Positions 5,761 through 12,249 of a stretch of 13,440 nucleotides of DNA are shown here, piece by piece (the first letter of the stretch is position 1; the number at the start of each line of letters is the position of its first letter). A program made the position numbers and the translations under genes. Under the pieces are notes generated by a model. That model saw nothing but the letters and a program-made list of their open reading frames with translations, was not told the DNA's origin and searched no databases. The stretch is from the NCBI GenBank assembly GCA_945897655.1, contig CAMDHB010000053.1:1-13440 (forward strand), written 5' to 3'. This DNA is from Pseudorhodobacter antarcticus (lineage in GTDB: Bacteria; Pseudomonadota; Alphaproteobacteria; Rhodobacterales; Rhodobacteraceae).

Positions 5761-7209
5761 ATGAGACGCCTTCGAAATGTAAAGATCGTGGCGACGCTTG
5801 GCCCGGTTTCCAGTGACTACGCCACCATCCGCGCCCTGTTTGAGGCTGGCGCCGACGTGTTCCGCTTGAACATGAGCCATGGCGTGCACGAGGACATCCG
5901 CGCCCGTCACACGATCATCCGTCAAGTCGAGCAGGATACAGGCCGCCCGATTGCGATTCTGGCCGATCTTCAGGGCCCCAAACTGCGCGTTGGCGTGTTT
6001 TCCAACCCCGACGGCGAAATGCTGGTCGAAGGGGCCGCGTTCCGCATGGACCTGTCCTCGACACCCGGTGGCGTGACCCGCGTGCAACTGCCCCACCCCG
6101 AGATTTTTGCGGCATTGGAGGCCGGCGCATCGCTGCTGGTCAATGACGGCAAGATCCGGCTGAAGGTGGTGGACTGCGGCAAGGACTATGCCAACTGCTC
6201 GGTTACCGTGGGTGGCGTGATTTCCAACCGCAAGGGCGTGAACGTGCCTGACGTGGTGCTGCCGATGGCCGCGCTGTCCGAAAAGGACCGAGTCGACCTG
6301 GAATTTGCCTGCGAATTGGGCGTTGACTGGCTGGCGCTGTCGTTTGTGCAGCGTCCCGAAGACGTGATCGAAGCGCGTGCGCTGGCCCGTGGCCGCGCTG
6401 CGATTCTATCCAAGATTGAAAAACCCGCAGCCGTAAAGGCCTATGACGCCATTCTGCAGGGGTCGGATGGCATCATGGGTGCCCGGGGCGATTTGGGGGT
6501 GGAACTGCCGGTCTATACCGTGCCGCCGATCCAGAAGCGTCTGATCCGGGGCGCGCGTGCTGCGGCCAAGCCGGTGATCGTGGCGACCCAGATGCTCGAA
6601 TCAATGATCGAAGCACCGGTTCCCACCCGCGCCGAAGTGTCGGACGTGGCGACGGCCATCTACGAGGGTGCGGACGCCATCATGCTGTCGGCCGAATCGG
6701 CAGCGGGCAAATATCCGATCGAAGCCGTGACGACGATGAACAACGTCGCCATCTCGGTCGAAAAGGACCCGACCTACCGTCAGGTGATCGAGGCCAGCCG
6801 CGTCATTCAGCGCGAAACCATCGGTGACGGCATCGTGGCCGCCGCGCGCGAGATTGCCGAAGCGACCAATATCAAGGCCATCGCCTGCTTCTCGCAATCG
6901 GGCACCACCGCCGCCCTGGTTGCGCGCGAACGTCCGCGCGTGCCGATCATCGCGCTGACACCACTGATGTCGACCGCCCGCCGTATGGCGCTGACCTGGG
7001 GTCTGCACAATGCGATCTGCGAACCGCAGGAACGGTTCAAGGGTGCCGTTCTGGCCGCAATCCATGTCGCCCGCCGCGACGGTTTCGCCCAGGTCGAAGA
7101 TATGATCGTGCTGACCGCAGGCGTGCCCTTCAACGTCAAGGGCACCACCAACATCCTGCGCGTGGCCCCCTGTGATGAGCGGTTGATTTCCAAGGTCGAT
7201 CCCGAATAA
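5761..7209 (+). CDS. pyk: Pyruvate kinase
   Basis: A 482-residue enzyme catalysing phosphoenolpyruvate + ADP to pyruvate + ATP, the last step of glycolysis and the Entner-Doudoroff route, in the cytoplasm. It starts with KIVATLGP (8-15) and FRLNMSHG (34-41), followed by ADLQGPKLRVG (68-78). Catalytic Lys218 and metal ligand Glu220 are in SKIEKP, and metal ligand Asp244 is in ARGDLGVELP. Thr276 is in VATQMLESM, and the conserved segment EVSDVATAIYEGADAIMLS spans 292-310. The small B domain lies between about residues 73 and 165, and the C-terminal regulatory domain runs from about 345 to the end. The length is normal and the key residues are present. AAGG elements precede the ATG. It is followed by a GC-rich hairpin at 7217-7241 and then a small membrane protein gene. 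Confidence 0.98.
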   Translation: MRRLRNVKIVATLGPVSSDYATIRALFEAGADVFRLNMSHGVHEDIRARHTIIRQVEQDTGRPIAILADLQGPKLRVGVFSNPDGEMLVEGAAFRMDLSSTPGGVTRVQLPHPEIFAALEAGASLLVNDGKIRLKVVDCGKDYANCSVTVGGVISNRKGVNVPDVVLPMAALSEKDRVDLEFACELGVDWLALSFVQRPEDVIEARALARGRAAILSKIEKPAAVKAYDAILQGSDGIMGARGDLGVELPVYTVPPIQKRLIRGARAAAKPVIVATQMLESMIEAPVPTRAEVSDVATAIYEGADAIMLSAESAAGKYPIEAVTTMNNVAISVEKDPTYRQVIEASRVIQRETIGDGIVAAAREIAEATNIKAIACFSQSGTTAALVARERPRVPIIALTPLMSTARRMALTWGLHNAICEPQERFKGAVLAAIHVARRDGFAQVEDMIVLTAGVPFNVKGTTNILRVAPCDERLISKVDPE

Positions 7210-7216
7210 TCAAACG

Positions 7217-7241
7217 GCGGGCAGGCGCAGGTCCTGCCCGC
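7217..7241 (+). terminator. GC-rich hairpin after pyk, possible terminator
   Basis: GCGGGCAGG (7217-7225), a 7-base loop, CCTGCCCGC (7233-7241): a perfect 9-bp stem 8 bases after the pyk stop codon. No T-run follows, so it may instead be an mRNA 3'-end stabiliser or a weak or Rho-assisted terminator. Confidence 0.5.
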
Positions 7242-7311
7242 TGTCGCCCCTTCGGGTTCGGGCATCTTGCAATGGGCCTGCCATCCCGCAGGTCAGTAGG
7301 TAGGTGGTTCG

Positions 7312-7536
7312 ATGGATACAGACCTGATTCTGGTCGTCGGCCTTGTGCTTTGCGCCCTGTCGGTGCCCAGCCTTCTGTCAGCCTATGCCGAAGGCCGCGC
7401 GCCGCGGTCAGGCGCTGTGGTCATGCTCATCGGTGGGGTGTTGATCGTGGTCGCGCTGACCCAAAATCCGCGCGGCTATACCTTTGCCGATCTTCCAAAC
7501 GTGTTTTTCACCGTGATCGGCCGCTATCTGAACTGA
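7312..7536 (+). CDS. Small two-helix membrane protein
   Basis: A 74-residue protein of unknown function. Residues 4-24 (DLILVVGLVLCALSVPSLLS) and 35-50 (AVVMLIGGVLIVVALT) are hydrophobic helices joined by a short loop with Arg residues (EGRAPRSG). A C-terminal tail of about 24 residues contains the aromatic YTFADLPNVFFTVIGRYL. By the positive-inside rule the loop is cytoplasmic, which places both ends in the periplasm; this is inference. GTAGGTAGGTGG lies just before the ATG and supplies a ribosome site. Codon use is strongly GC-ending, which supports a real gene. It lies between pyk and rpmI. I recall similar small proteins in this position in relatives but cannot verify it. Confidence 0.8.
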   Translation: MDTDLILVVGLVLCALSVPSLLSAYAEGRAPRSGAVVMLIGGVLIVVALTQNPRGYTFADLPNVFFTVIGRYLN

Positions 7537-7561
7537 CACGCGACACCTGCCGCATTTCGGC

Positions 7562-7590
7562 TTGCACCCTGTCCCAGTCCCCCCTATAGC
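7562..7590 (+). promoter_or_regulatory. Promoter for rpmI-rplT
   Basis: TTGCAC (7562-7567), 17 bases, TATAGC (7585-7590). These are good sigma70 hexamers with ideal spacing. The predicted start near 7597 leaves a leader of about 65 bases before rpmI. Ribosomal protein L20 represses this operon through its leader in other bacteria, but I could not identify a specific L20-binding fold here. Confidence 0.6.
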
Positions 7591-7662
7591 CAAGTCTTCG
7601 AATACCCTGCGCTGTCGGCCCACGTGGCATGCCGAACCGCGCCTGCAACCACGGAGATGGAA

Positions 7663-7863
7663 ATGCCCAAGATGAAGACCAAGTCGGCGGCCAAGAAGCG
7701 TTTCAGCTTCACGGCCTCCGGTCGTGTGAAGGCCGGCCCCGCCGGCAAACGCCACGGCATGATCAAACGCTCGACGAAATTTGTGCGCGACGCTTCGGGG
7801 GCCATGATCCTCTGCGCGTCGGACGCGAAAATCGTCAAGAAATACATGCCCTACGACCGGTAA
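7663..7863 (+). CDS. rpmI: 50S ribosomal protein L35
   Basis: 66 residues, the standard size. It begins MPKMKTKSAAKKRF, the conserved L35 N-terminus, and is very basic throughout, with the typical GKRHGMI segment near residue 30. It is a structural protein of the large ribosomal subunit. The ATG at 7663 is chosen over an in-frame ATG at 7657 because GGAG (7653-7656) is then 6 bases upstream and the protein begins at the family's usual residue. The gene is 12 bases before rplT, so they form an operon. The usual third member, infC, is not adjacent, which I believe is common in alphaproteobacteria. Confidence 0.98.
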   Translation: MPKMKTKSAAKKRFSFTASGRVKAGPAGKRHGMIKRSTKFVRDASGAMILCASDAKIVKKYMPYDR

Positions 7864-7875
7864 GGAGAGCACCAG

Positions 7876-8241
7876 ATGTCCCGCGTAAAATCCGGCGTTG
7901 TCACCCACGCCCGTCACCGCAAGGTGATCAAGAAGGCGGCAGGCTATTACGCCGCCCGCTCGACCAACTTCAAGACGGCCACGCAGGCTGTCGACAAGGC
8001 CCAGCAGTACGCAACCCGCGACCGGATGCAGCGCAAGCGCAACTTCCGCGCCCTGTGGATTGCCCGTATCAACGCCGCTGTGCGCCTGTACGACCCGGCC
8101 TTCACCTACTCGCGTCTGATCAACGGTCTGGCTTTGGCCGGCATCGTTGTGGACCGCAAGGTTCTGGCCGATCTGGCCGTGCATGAGCCCGAGGCGTTCA
8201 ACGCGATCGCTGCCCAAGCCAAGGCCGCCCTGCCCGCCTGA
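7876..8241 (+). CDS. rplT: 50S ribosomal protein L20
   Basis: 121 residues, close to the usual length of about 118. Family signatures are SRVKSGVVTHARHRKVIKKA at the N-terminus, GYYAARS, and RDRMQRKRNFRALWIARINA (residues 48-67), followed by YSRLINGL. The basic N-terminal arm binds 23S rRNA early in assembly of the large subunit. In other bacteria L20 also represses its own operon. AAGGAG lies 9 bases before the ATG. The gene ends 21 bases before a strong intrinsic terminator, which closes the rpmI-rplT unit. Confidence 0.98.
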   Translation: MSRVKSGVVTHARHRKVIKKAAGYYAARSTNFKTATQAVDKAQQYATRDRMQRKRNFRALWIARINAAVRLYDPAFTYSRLINGLALAGIVVDRKVLADLAVHEPEAFNAIAAQAKAALPA

Positions 8242-8262
8242 GGCCAAGCACAACAGATGCCG

Positions 8263-8294
8263 AAAAGCCCCGCAGCACCCCTGCGGGGTTTTTT
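8263..8294 (+). terminator. Intrinsic terminator after rplT
   Basis: AAAAG, then CCCCGCAG (8268-8275), loop CACCC, CTGCGGGG (8281-8288), then TTTTTT (8289-8294). It has a perfect 8-bp GC-rich stem and a six-T run. The A-run on the left side could let it act weakly on the other strand too. Confidence 0.95.
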
Positions 8295-8396
8295 CATGTG
8301 TGACAGCAATTTCACGCCATTTTGTGCGCAAACCCCGCCGATCCATGCTAGACGCCCGCCATTCATGACGATTTTTTTGGGCAAGGTGGGGTCAAG

Positions 8397-9842
8397 ATGG
8401 CAATTTATTCCGGTCAGCTTCTGCGCGTCAATCTTGCGACGGGTGAGGTGTCATCGACCTTCCTGACGGTGACCGATACCGACAGCCTCATGCAATCACG
8501 CGACCTTGGCACCATCTACAACCTCTGTGGTCTGAACATGGCAGCCCCGCCCGTGCTGGACATGCGCCAGATCAGCGGAACCTTGCTGGACGGCACGGCC
8601 TATGCCTATACGGTTGCCCACTTCAACACACGCGGCAAGGATTTCTATATCCTGCCCGCCATTCATGCCCCCGAAGCCGTGGCGACAGTGGCCACCAGCA
8701 CCCCCATTGGCCCCGTCACACCCTTTCAATATGTCGGCCACGGCCAGACGGCGATGTATGGCGCGCTTCAGTCAGGCCGGGCGCTGGCGGTGCAGTTTGG
8801 CGGGGATGGCCATCCGCTGAACACGTCAGCGGTTGATGCGATGATCACCGATACCGACGGGGTGATACAGGTCACTGCCAAGGGCGCTTATGGGGTTGAA
8901 CCACAACTGCTGTTCGGGCCCGACTTTTCCTTGCCCATTGATCTGGATGCCACCGACCTTGCCACCCGGCACATGGTGGTGGTGCGGGTCTTTTACACCG
9001 GGACCAACGGGGATGGCAGTTTTGTGGCCTTGCGCCTGACCACGAGCACGGACGCGGGCACGCAGGCGCTGTACCTGCCCCGTGCCAACAGCGTCAATCT
9101 TGATCAGGTCGTGGCCTATACCCGCGAAAGGTTGCTGCCAGACAGTGTCGACGGCCTGACCTATGCCGATTTCGGTTTTGGTACACAGCCGCGCACGCAG
9201 ACCGGCACGGCGGCAGGCGAAATGCTGACGGGGACCGTGCTGCATGACCGGCTGATCGGCAACGGTGGCGCGGATATTCTGGTGGGCGGCCTGTCGGCGG
9301 ACCGATTGGAGGGCGGCACCGGCGCGGACATCCTGCATGGCGGCGCGCAGGATGACACGATGATCGGCGGCAGCGGCAATGACGGGCTGTTTGGTGGCAA
9401 TGACAATGACAGCATTCTGGGCGGTCTGGGCAACGACACCATGACCGGCAACTGGGGCGAGGATATCCTTTTCGGTGGTGAGGGGCAGGACCGTCTGGCC
9501 GCCGGATCCGATAACGATCAGCTGTTTGGCGGCAGCGGCAGTGATGTTCTGATCGGTTTTGAAGGCGACGATCTGTTGAATGATGGCACAGGCGCGGATG
9601 TCTTGAATGGCGGCATCGGGGCCGACACCTTTGTTCTGGTGACAGATGGCTCAAGCGACAGGATCCTTGATTTTGGAAACGGCGATGACCGCATCGATCT
9701 GGACGCTAGCTTTGCCAGCCTGACCATCACCACCCTGTCCGCGGGCCGCGTGCAGATCCTGCACAACGGCGAGGTGCTGCTGGTCGAGGATATCCCTCGC
9801 CTGCTGACCGCCGCCGACCTGACCGCCACTGATTTCTTCTGA
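8397..9842 (+). CDS. RTX calcium-binding protein with unrecognised N-terminal domain
   Basis: A 481-residue protein. Residues 1 to about 265 form a beta-rich domain, Thr/Asp-rich and with a single Cys (C44), that I do not recognise. It has no signal peptide and no visible protease, lipase or Hint motif. Residues about 288-415 are RTX nonapeptides (GGxGxDxL), for example GGSGNDGLFGGNDNDSILGG, which form a calcium-binding beta-roll. Residues 410-481 (GADTFVLVTDGSSDRILDF... to ...LTAADLTATDFF) match the C-terminal module typical of serralysin-like RTX proteins and probably carry the type I secretion signal. AAGGTGGGG lies upstream of the ATG. The gene stands alone between the rplT terminator and the hemerythrin gene. 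No type I exporter is nearby. The role is probably extracellular or cell-surface, and any activity lies in the unknown N-terminal part. Confidence 0.88.
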   Translation: MAIYSGQLLRVNLATGEVSSTFLTVTDTDSLMQSRDLGTIYNLCGLNMAAPPVLDMRQISGTLLDGTAYAYTVAHFNTRGKDFYILPAIHAPEAVATVATSTPIGPVTPFQYVGHGQTAMYGALQSGRALAVQFGGDGHPLNTSAVDAMITDTDGVIQVTAKGAYGVEPQLLFGPDFSLPIDLDATDLATRHMVVVRVFYTGTNGDGSFVALRLTTSTDAGTQALYLPRANSVNLDQVVAYTRERLLPDSVDGLTYADFGFGTQPRTQTGTAAGEMLTGTVLHDRLIGNGGADILVGGLSADRLEGGTGADILHGGAQDDTMIGGSGNDGLFGGNDNDSILGGLGNDTMTGNWGEDILFGGEGQDRLAAGSDNDQLFGGSGSDVLIGFEGDDLLNDGTGADVLNGGIGADTFVLVTDGSSDRILDFGNGDDRIDLDASFASLTITTLSAGRVQILHNGEVLLVEDIPRLLTAADLTATDFF

Positions 9843-9846
9843 AGGC

Positions 9847-9864
9847 CAAAGCCGTTTGGCTTTG
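9847..9864 (+). terminator. Short hairpin after the RTX gene
   Basis: CAAAGCC (9847-9853), loop GTTT, GGCTTTG (9858-9864), 4 bases after the stop codon. There is no T-run, and the right arm overlaps a candidate -35 element for the next gene, so its role as a terminator is doubtful. Confidence 0.35.
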
Positions 9865-9883
9865 CCCCGCGGGCCTGTTATAG
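9856..9883 (+). promoter_or_regulatory. Candidate promoter giving a leaderless hemerythrin mRNA
   Basis: TTGGCT (9856-9861), 16 bases, TTATAG (9878-9883). The next gene's ATG begins 8 bases after the -10, exactly where transcription would be expected to start. No Shine-Dalgarno sequence is visible in 9880-9890, which favours a leaderless transcript. Confidence 0.4.
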
Positions 9884-9890
9884 GCCGTCG

Positions 9891-10457
9891 ATGACCGATC
9901 TTTCCCTGACCACCCGCCCGGGCCTGCCCGAGGCCCTGACCGTGCTGCTGGCCGATTACCCGCGCGACGGCTGGACCTTTCACAACAATTTTGATGGTCT
10001 GGTGGCCTTCTGGCTGGACCGTCATTTGAATTTTCGCACATTGACCGCCCGCATGATGGCCGAGGCGCAGGCGGTGCTGGATGGCCGCATGGACCCTGAA
10101 CGCCATGCCGCATCCCTGTCGCGCATGGGCAACCGGTTTCTGACCGAATTGCACGGCCACCACCAGATCGAGGATCAGCATTTCTTCCCCCGCCTGACCC
10201 GGCTGGAACGCCGGCTGGAGCGCGGCTTTCAGATGCTGGAAACCGATCACCACGCCATCGACGGCCTGCTGCACCGCTTTACCACCGCCGCCAATGCGGT
10301 GCTGACTGGCTGGCAGGGCCCGACCCATGCCACGGCAACCGGCGCCTTTTTGACCGACCTGCAAGGCATCGGCACCCTTCTGGACCGCCATCTGACGGAT
10401 GAGGAAGACCTGATCGTGCCCACCATCCTGCATCACGGGCCGGGTGCGGTTGAATAG
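9891..10457 (+). CDS. Hemerythrin HHE-domain protein
   Basis: A 188-residue, predominantly helical cytoplasmic protein with the hemerythrin-like four-helix-bundle pattern. Likely iron ligands are a His in helix 1 (WLDRHLNF, around residue 45), HGHHQIEDQHFFP (His88-His97 with Glu94), LETDHHAID (His120/121) and DRHLTDEEDLIVP (His167, Glu171/172). Such proteins bind a di-iron centre and are linked to oxygen, nitric oxide or iron sensing or to repair of iron centres; the exact role here is not deducible. The ATG at 9891 lacks a ribosome-binding sequence but sits directly after a candidate -10 box, so leaderless translation is possible. It is 59 bases upstream of pheS, which appears to have its own promoter. 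Confidence 0.88.
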   Translation: MTDLSLTTRPGLPEALTVLLADYPRDGWTFHNNFDGLVAFWLDRHLNFRTLTARMMAEAQAVLDGRMDPERHAASLSRMGNRFLTELHGHHQIEDQHFFPRLTRLERRLERGFQMLETDHHAIDGLLHRFTTAANAVLTGWQGPTHATATGAFLTDLQGIGTLLDRHLTDEEDLIVPTILHHGPGAVE

Positions 10458-10462
10458 CTGGC

Positions 10463-10491
10463 TTGCATCCCGCCCGCCATCCGGCTAGCAC
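10463..10491 (+). promoter_or_regulatory. Candidate promoter for pheS
   Basis: TTGCAT (10463-10468), 17 bases, TAGCAC (10486-10491), beginning 5 bases after the hemerythrin stop. The predicted start near 10498 leaves a leader of about 20 bases. That is too short for the phenylalanine attenuator known from enterobacterial pheST. Confidence 0.45.
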
Positions 10492-10516
10492 CATCGCGCA
10501 TCTGATGGAGGCCGCG

Positions 10517-11590
10517 ATGGACGCGCTGAAAGCCAAATACCTTGCCGCAGTGGCCGCCGCCGCCGACGAAGCCACGCTGGAGGAGGTGCGGGTCGCCGCC
10601 CTTGGCAAAAAGGGCGAAATCTCGGCCCAGATGGCATCGCTGGGCCGCATGGAACCCGATCAGCGCAAGGCCGCTGGTGCCATGCTGAACGCCCTGAAGG
10701 ACGAGATTGACGCCGCCCTACGCGCCAAGAAGGCGGCCTTGGGCGATGCGGCGCTGGACGAACGGCTGCGCACCGAATGGCTGGATGTCACCCTACCCGG
10801 CCGCAACCGACCGCGCGGCACGATCCACCCGGTCAGCCAGGTGATGGAAGAGTTGACCGCGATCTTTGCCGACATGGGCTTTGCCGTCGCTGAAGGGCCG
10901 CAGGTGGAAAGCGACTGGTACAATTTCGACGCGCTGAACATCCCGCCCGAACACCCCGCCCGGCAGGAACATGACACCTTCTTCATGAACCGTGCCCCCG
11001 GCGACAACCGCCCGCCCCATGTGTTGCGCACCCACACCAGCCCGGTGCAGATTCGCGCAATGGCGGCGCAAGGAGCGCCCATCCGCGTGATCGCCCCCGG
11101 TCGCGTGTACCGGATGGACATGGACCAGACGCATACGCCGATGTTCCATCAGGTCGAGGGTCTGGCGATTGACCGCGACATCTCGATGGCCAATCTGAAG
11201 TGGGTGCTGGAAGAATTCTGCCGGGCGTTTTTCGAGGTGCCCTCGGTCGAGTTGCGCTTCCGCGCCAGCCATTTCCCCTTTACCGAACCCTCGGCCGAGG
11301 TCGACATCCGCTGTTCATGGGAAGGCGGCCAGCTGAAAATCGGTCAGGGCGACAAGTGGATGGAGATCCTGGGTTCCGGCATGGTCCACCCCAAGGTTCT
11401 GGCGGCGGCTGGCGTCGATCCTGCAAAATGGCAAGGATTTGCCTTTGGCATGGGCATCGACCGCATCGCAATGTTGAAATATGGCATACCCGATTTGCGC
11501 GCCTTCTTTGAATCCGACCTGCGCTGGTTGCGCCACTACGGCTTTGCCGCGCTGGACATGCCCGATCTGGCAGGTGGCCTGTCGTCGTGA
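10517..11590 (+). CDS. pheS: Phenylalanine--tRNA ligase alpha subunit
   Basis: 357 residues, normal length. The N-terminal coiled-coil tRNA-contact region (about 1-85) is followed by a class II synthetase core. Motif 1 lies around GTIHPVSQVMEELTAIF (95-112). Next come the WYNFDALNIPPEHPAR segment, THTSPVQIRAM, motif 2 in RVYRMDMDQTHTPMFHQVEG, and motif 3 in FGMGIDRIAML near the C-terminus. With PheT it forms an alpha2beta2 enzyme that charges tRNA-Phe. The ATG at 10517 is preferred to an in-frame ATG at 10505 because GGAGG (10507-10511) is 5 bases upstream. Its stop overlaps the next start by four bases. Unlike enterobacteria, pheT does not follow directly: an ASCH gene and a small opposite-strand gene intervene. 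Confidence 0.97.
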   Translation: MDALKAKYLAAVAAAADEATLEEVRVAALGKKGEISAQMASLGRMEPDQRKAAGAMLNALKDEIDAALRAKKAALGDAALDERLRTEWLDVTLPGRNRPRGTIHPVSQVMEELTAIFADMGFAVAEGPQVESDWYNFDALNIPPEHPARQEHDTFFMNRAPGDNRPPHVLRTHTSPVQIRAMAAQGAPIRVIAPGRVYRMDMDQTHTPMFHQVEGLAIDRDISMANLKWVLEEFCRAFFEVPSVELRFRASHFPFTEPSAEVDIRCSWEGGQLKIGQGDKWMEILGSGMVHPKVLAAAGVDPAKWQGFAFGMGIDRIAMLKYGIPDLRAFFESDLRWLRHYGFAALDMPDLAGGLSS

Positions 11591-11967
11591 CGACCACCAC
11601 CTTTACCTTTGGCGACGGCCCTGACCTGTGCGCGCGCCTTCTGGAATTGGTCCGTCAAGGGCACAAAACCGCCACTTGCGGCGCGCTCAGTGACTATACG
11701 CATGGGGGCGAGACGATGCCGCAAGTGGGCCGTCAGGACATCGCCCTGAACTGGGACGGCACGCCGGCCCTGTTGATCGAAACCACCGAAGTCACCACCC
11801 GCCGCTTTTGTGATGTCGATGAAAGCTTTGCCCTGGCCGAGGGTGAGAATGACAGCCTTGATGGCTGGGCCGCCGATCACCGCGCATACTTTGAACGCAA
11901 TGGCGGCTGGCAGCCGGATATGCTGCTGGTCTGCGAACGGTTCCGCCTGATCAAAGTGCTGACTTAA
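11587..11967 (+). CDS. ASCH-domain protein (YhfF-like)
   Basis: 126 residues. The ASCH fold (PUA-like beta barrel) is recognised by QGHKTATCG (residues 24-32, the G-x-K-T motif), the central strand ALLIETTEVTTRRFCDVD, and EGENDSLDGWAADHRAYF (85-102). The pattern matches the YhfF (COG4405) group. ASCH proteins are predicted RNA binders, and the E. coli member YqfB hydrolyses N4-acetylcytidine, but which activity applies here is unknown. It starts at GTG 11587, overlapping the pheS stop (GTGA), so translation is probably coupled. Coupling to an aminoacyl-tRNA synthetase subunit hints at a tRNA or modified-nucleoside role. Its stop shares the palindrome TTAA with the stop of the opposite-strand small gene. 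Confidence 0.88.
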   Translation: MTTTTFTFGDGPDLCARLLELVRQGHKTATCGALSDYTHGGETMPQVGRQDIALNWDGTPALLIETTEVTTRRFCDVDESFALAEGENDSLDGWAADHRAYFERNGGWQPDMLLVCERFRLIKVLT

Positions 11968-12083
11968 CCCGCACCCGCGCTGAAGCGGTTAAGGAGCATC
12001 AAGAACAACAACGCCGTCATGCCCAGCAGCACAATCACCCGCAACGGGTGGTGTGGCTTGCGGTCTTTGGGGATGTCGGTCAT
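11964..12083 (-). CDS. 39-residue single-helix membrane protein
   Basis: The translation begins MTDIPKDRKPHHPLRVIVLL and ends NRFSAGAG. A basic N-terminal part is followed by one hydrophobic helix (residues 15-31), so a tail-out inner-membrane protein with a cytoplasmic N-terminus is expected. Of 39 codons, 33 end in G or C, in keeping with real genes of this genome. An in-frame ATG three codons upstream (12092) is an alternative start, and neither has a strong ribosome site. It converges on the ASCH gene with a 4-base overlap and is divergent from pheT. I do not recognise a family. Small size is the main reason for caution. Confidence 0.6.
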   Translation of the reverse strand: MTDIPKDRKPHHPLRVIVLLGMTALLFLMLLNRFSAGAG

Positions 12084-12142
12084 CGGGTCCATCCGCGCTT
12101 TCTACACCATAGCGCCCGGCCAAATATGGCAAATGCCCCGCG

Positions 12143-12170
12143 AACCCGGCGACAACCCGTTTCCGGGTTG
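12143..12170. promoter_or_regulatory. Overlapping alternative hairpins upstream of pheT
   Basis: CAACCCG (12153-12159) pairs with CGGGTTG (12164-12170) around a TTTC loop. An upstream AACCCGG (12143-12149) is equally complementary to CCGGGTT (12163-12169), so the two folds exclude each other. It lies 80 bases before pheT in the 166-base gap between the divergent small gene and pheT. No T-run follows. A regulatory role is possible but not shown. Confidence 0.35.
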
Positions 12171-12249
12171 GAAACCGCCCACGCACCGCTTCCCCTTTAC
12201 CGCCGCTTAGGCTAATCCCGGCTGCAACATTCCCCAAGGGGCCGCGTCC

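Noticed and set aside
7408..8346. Minus-strand reading frame of about 310 codons covering rpmI and rplT
   Set aside because: It is antisense to two certain ribosomal protein genes and to the rplT terminator, and its translation is low-complexity Gly/His/Arg-rich.
12073..12210. Possible leader peptide for phenylalanine attenuation before pheT, ending in ...FPFTAA
   Set aside because: Only a few scattered Phe codons, no good ribosome site, and no terminator hairpin with a T-run before pheT. The classic attenuator would also precede pheS.
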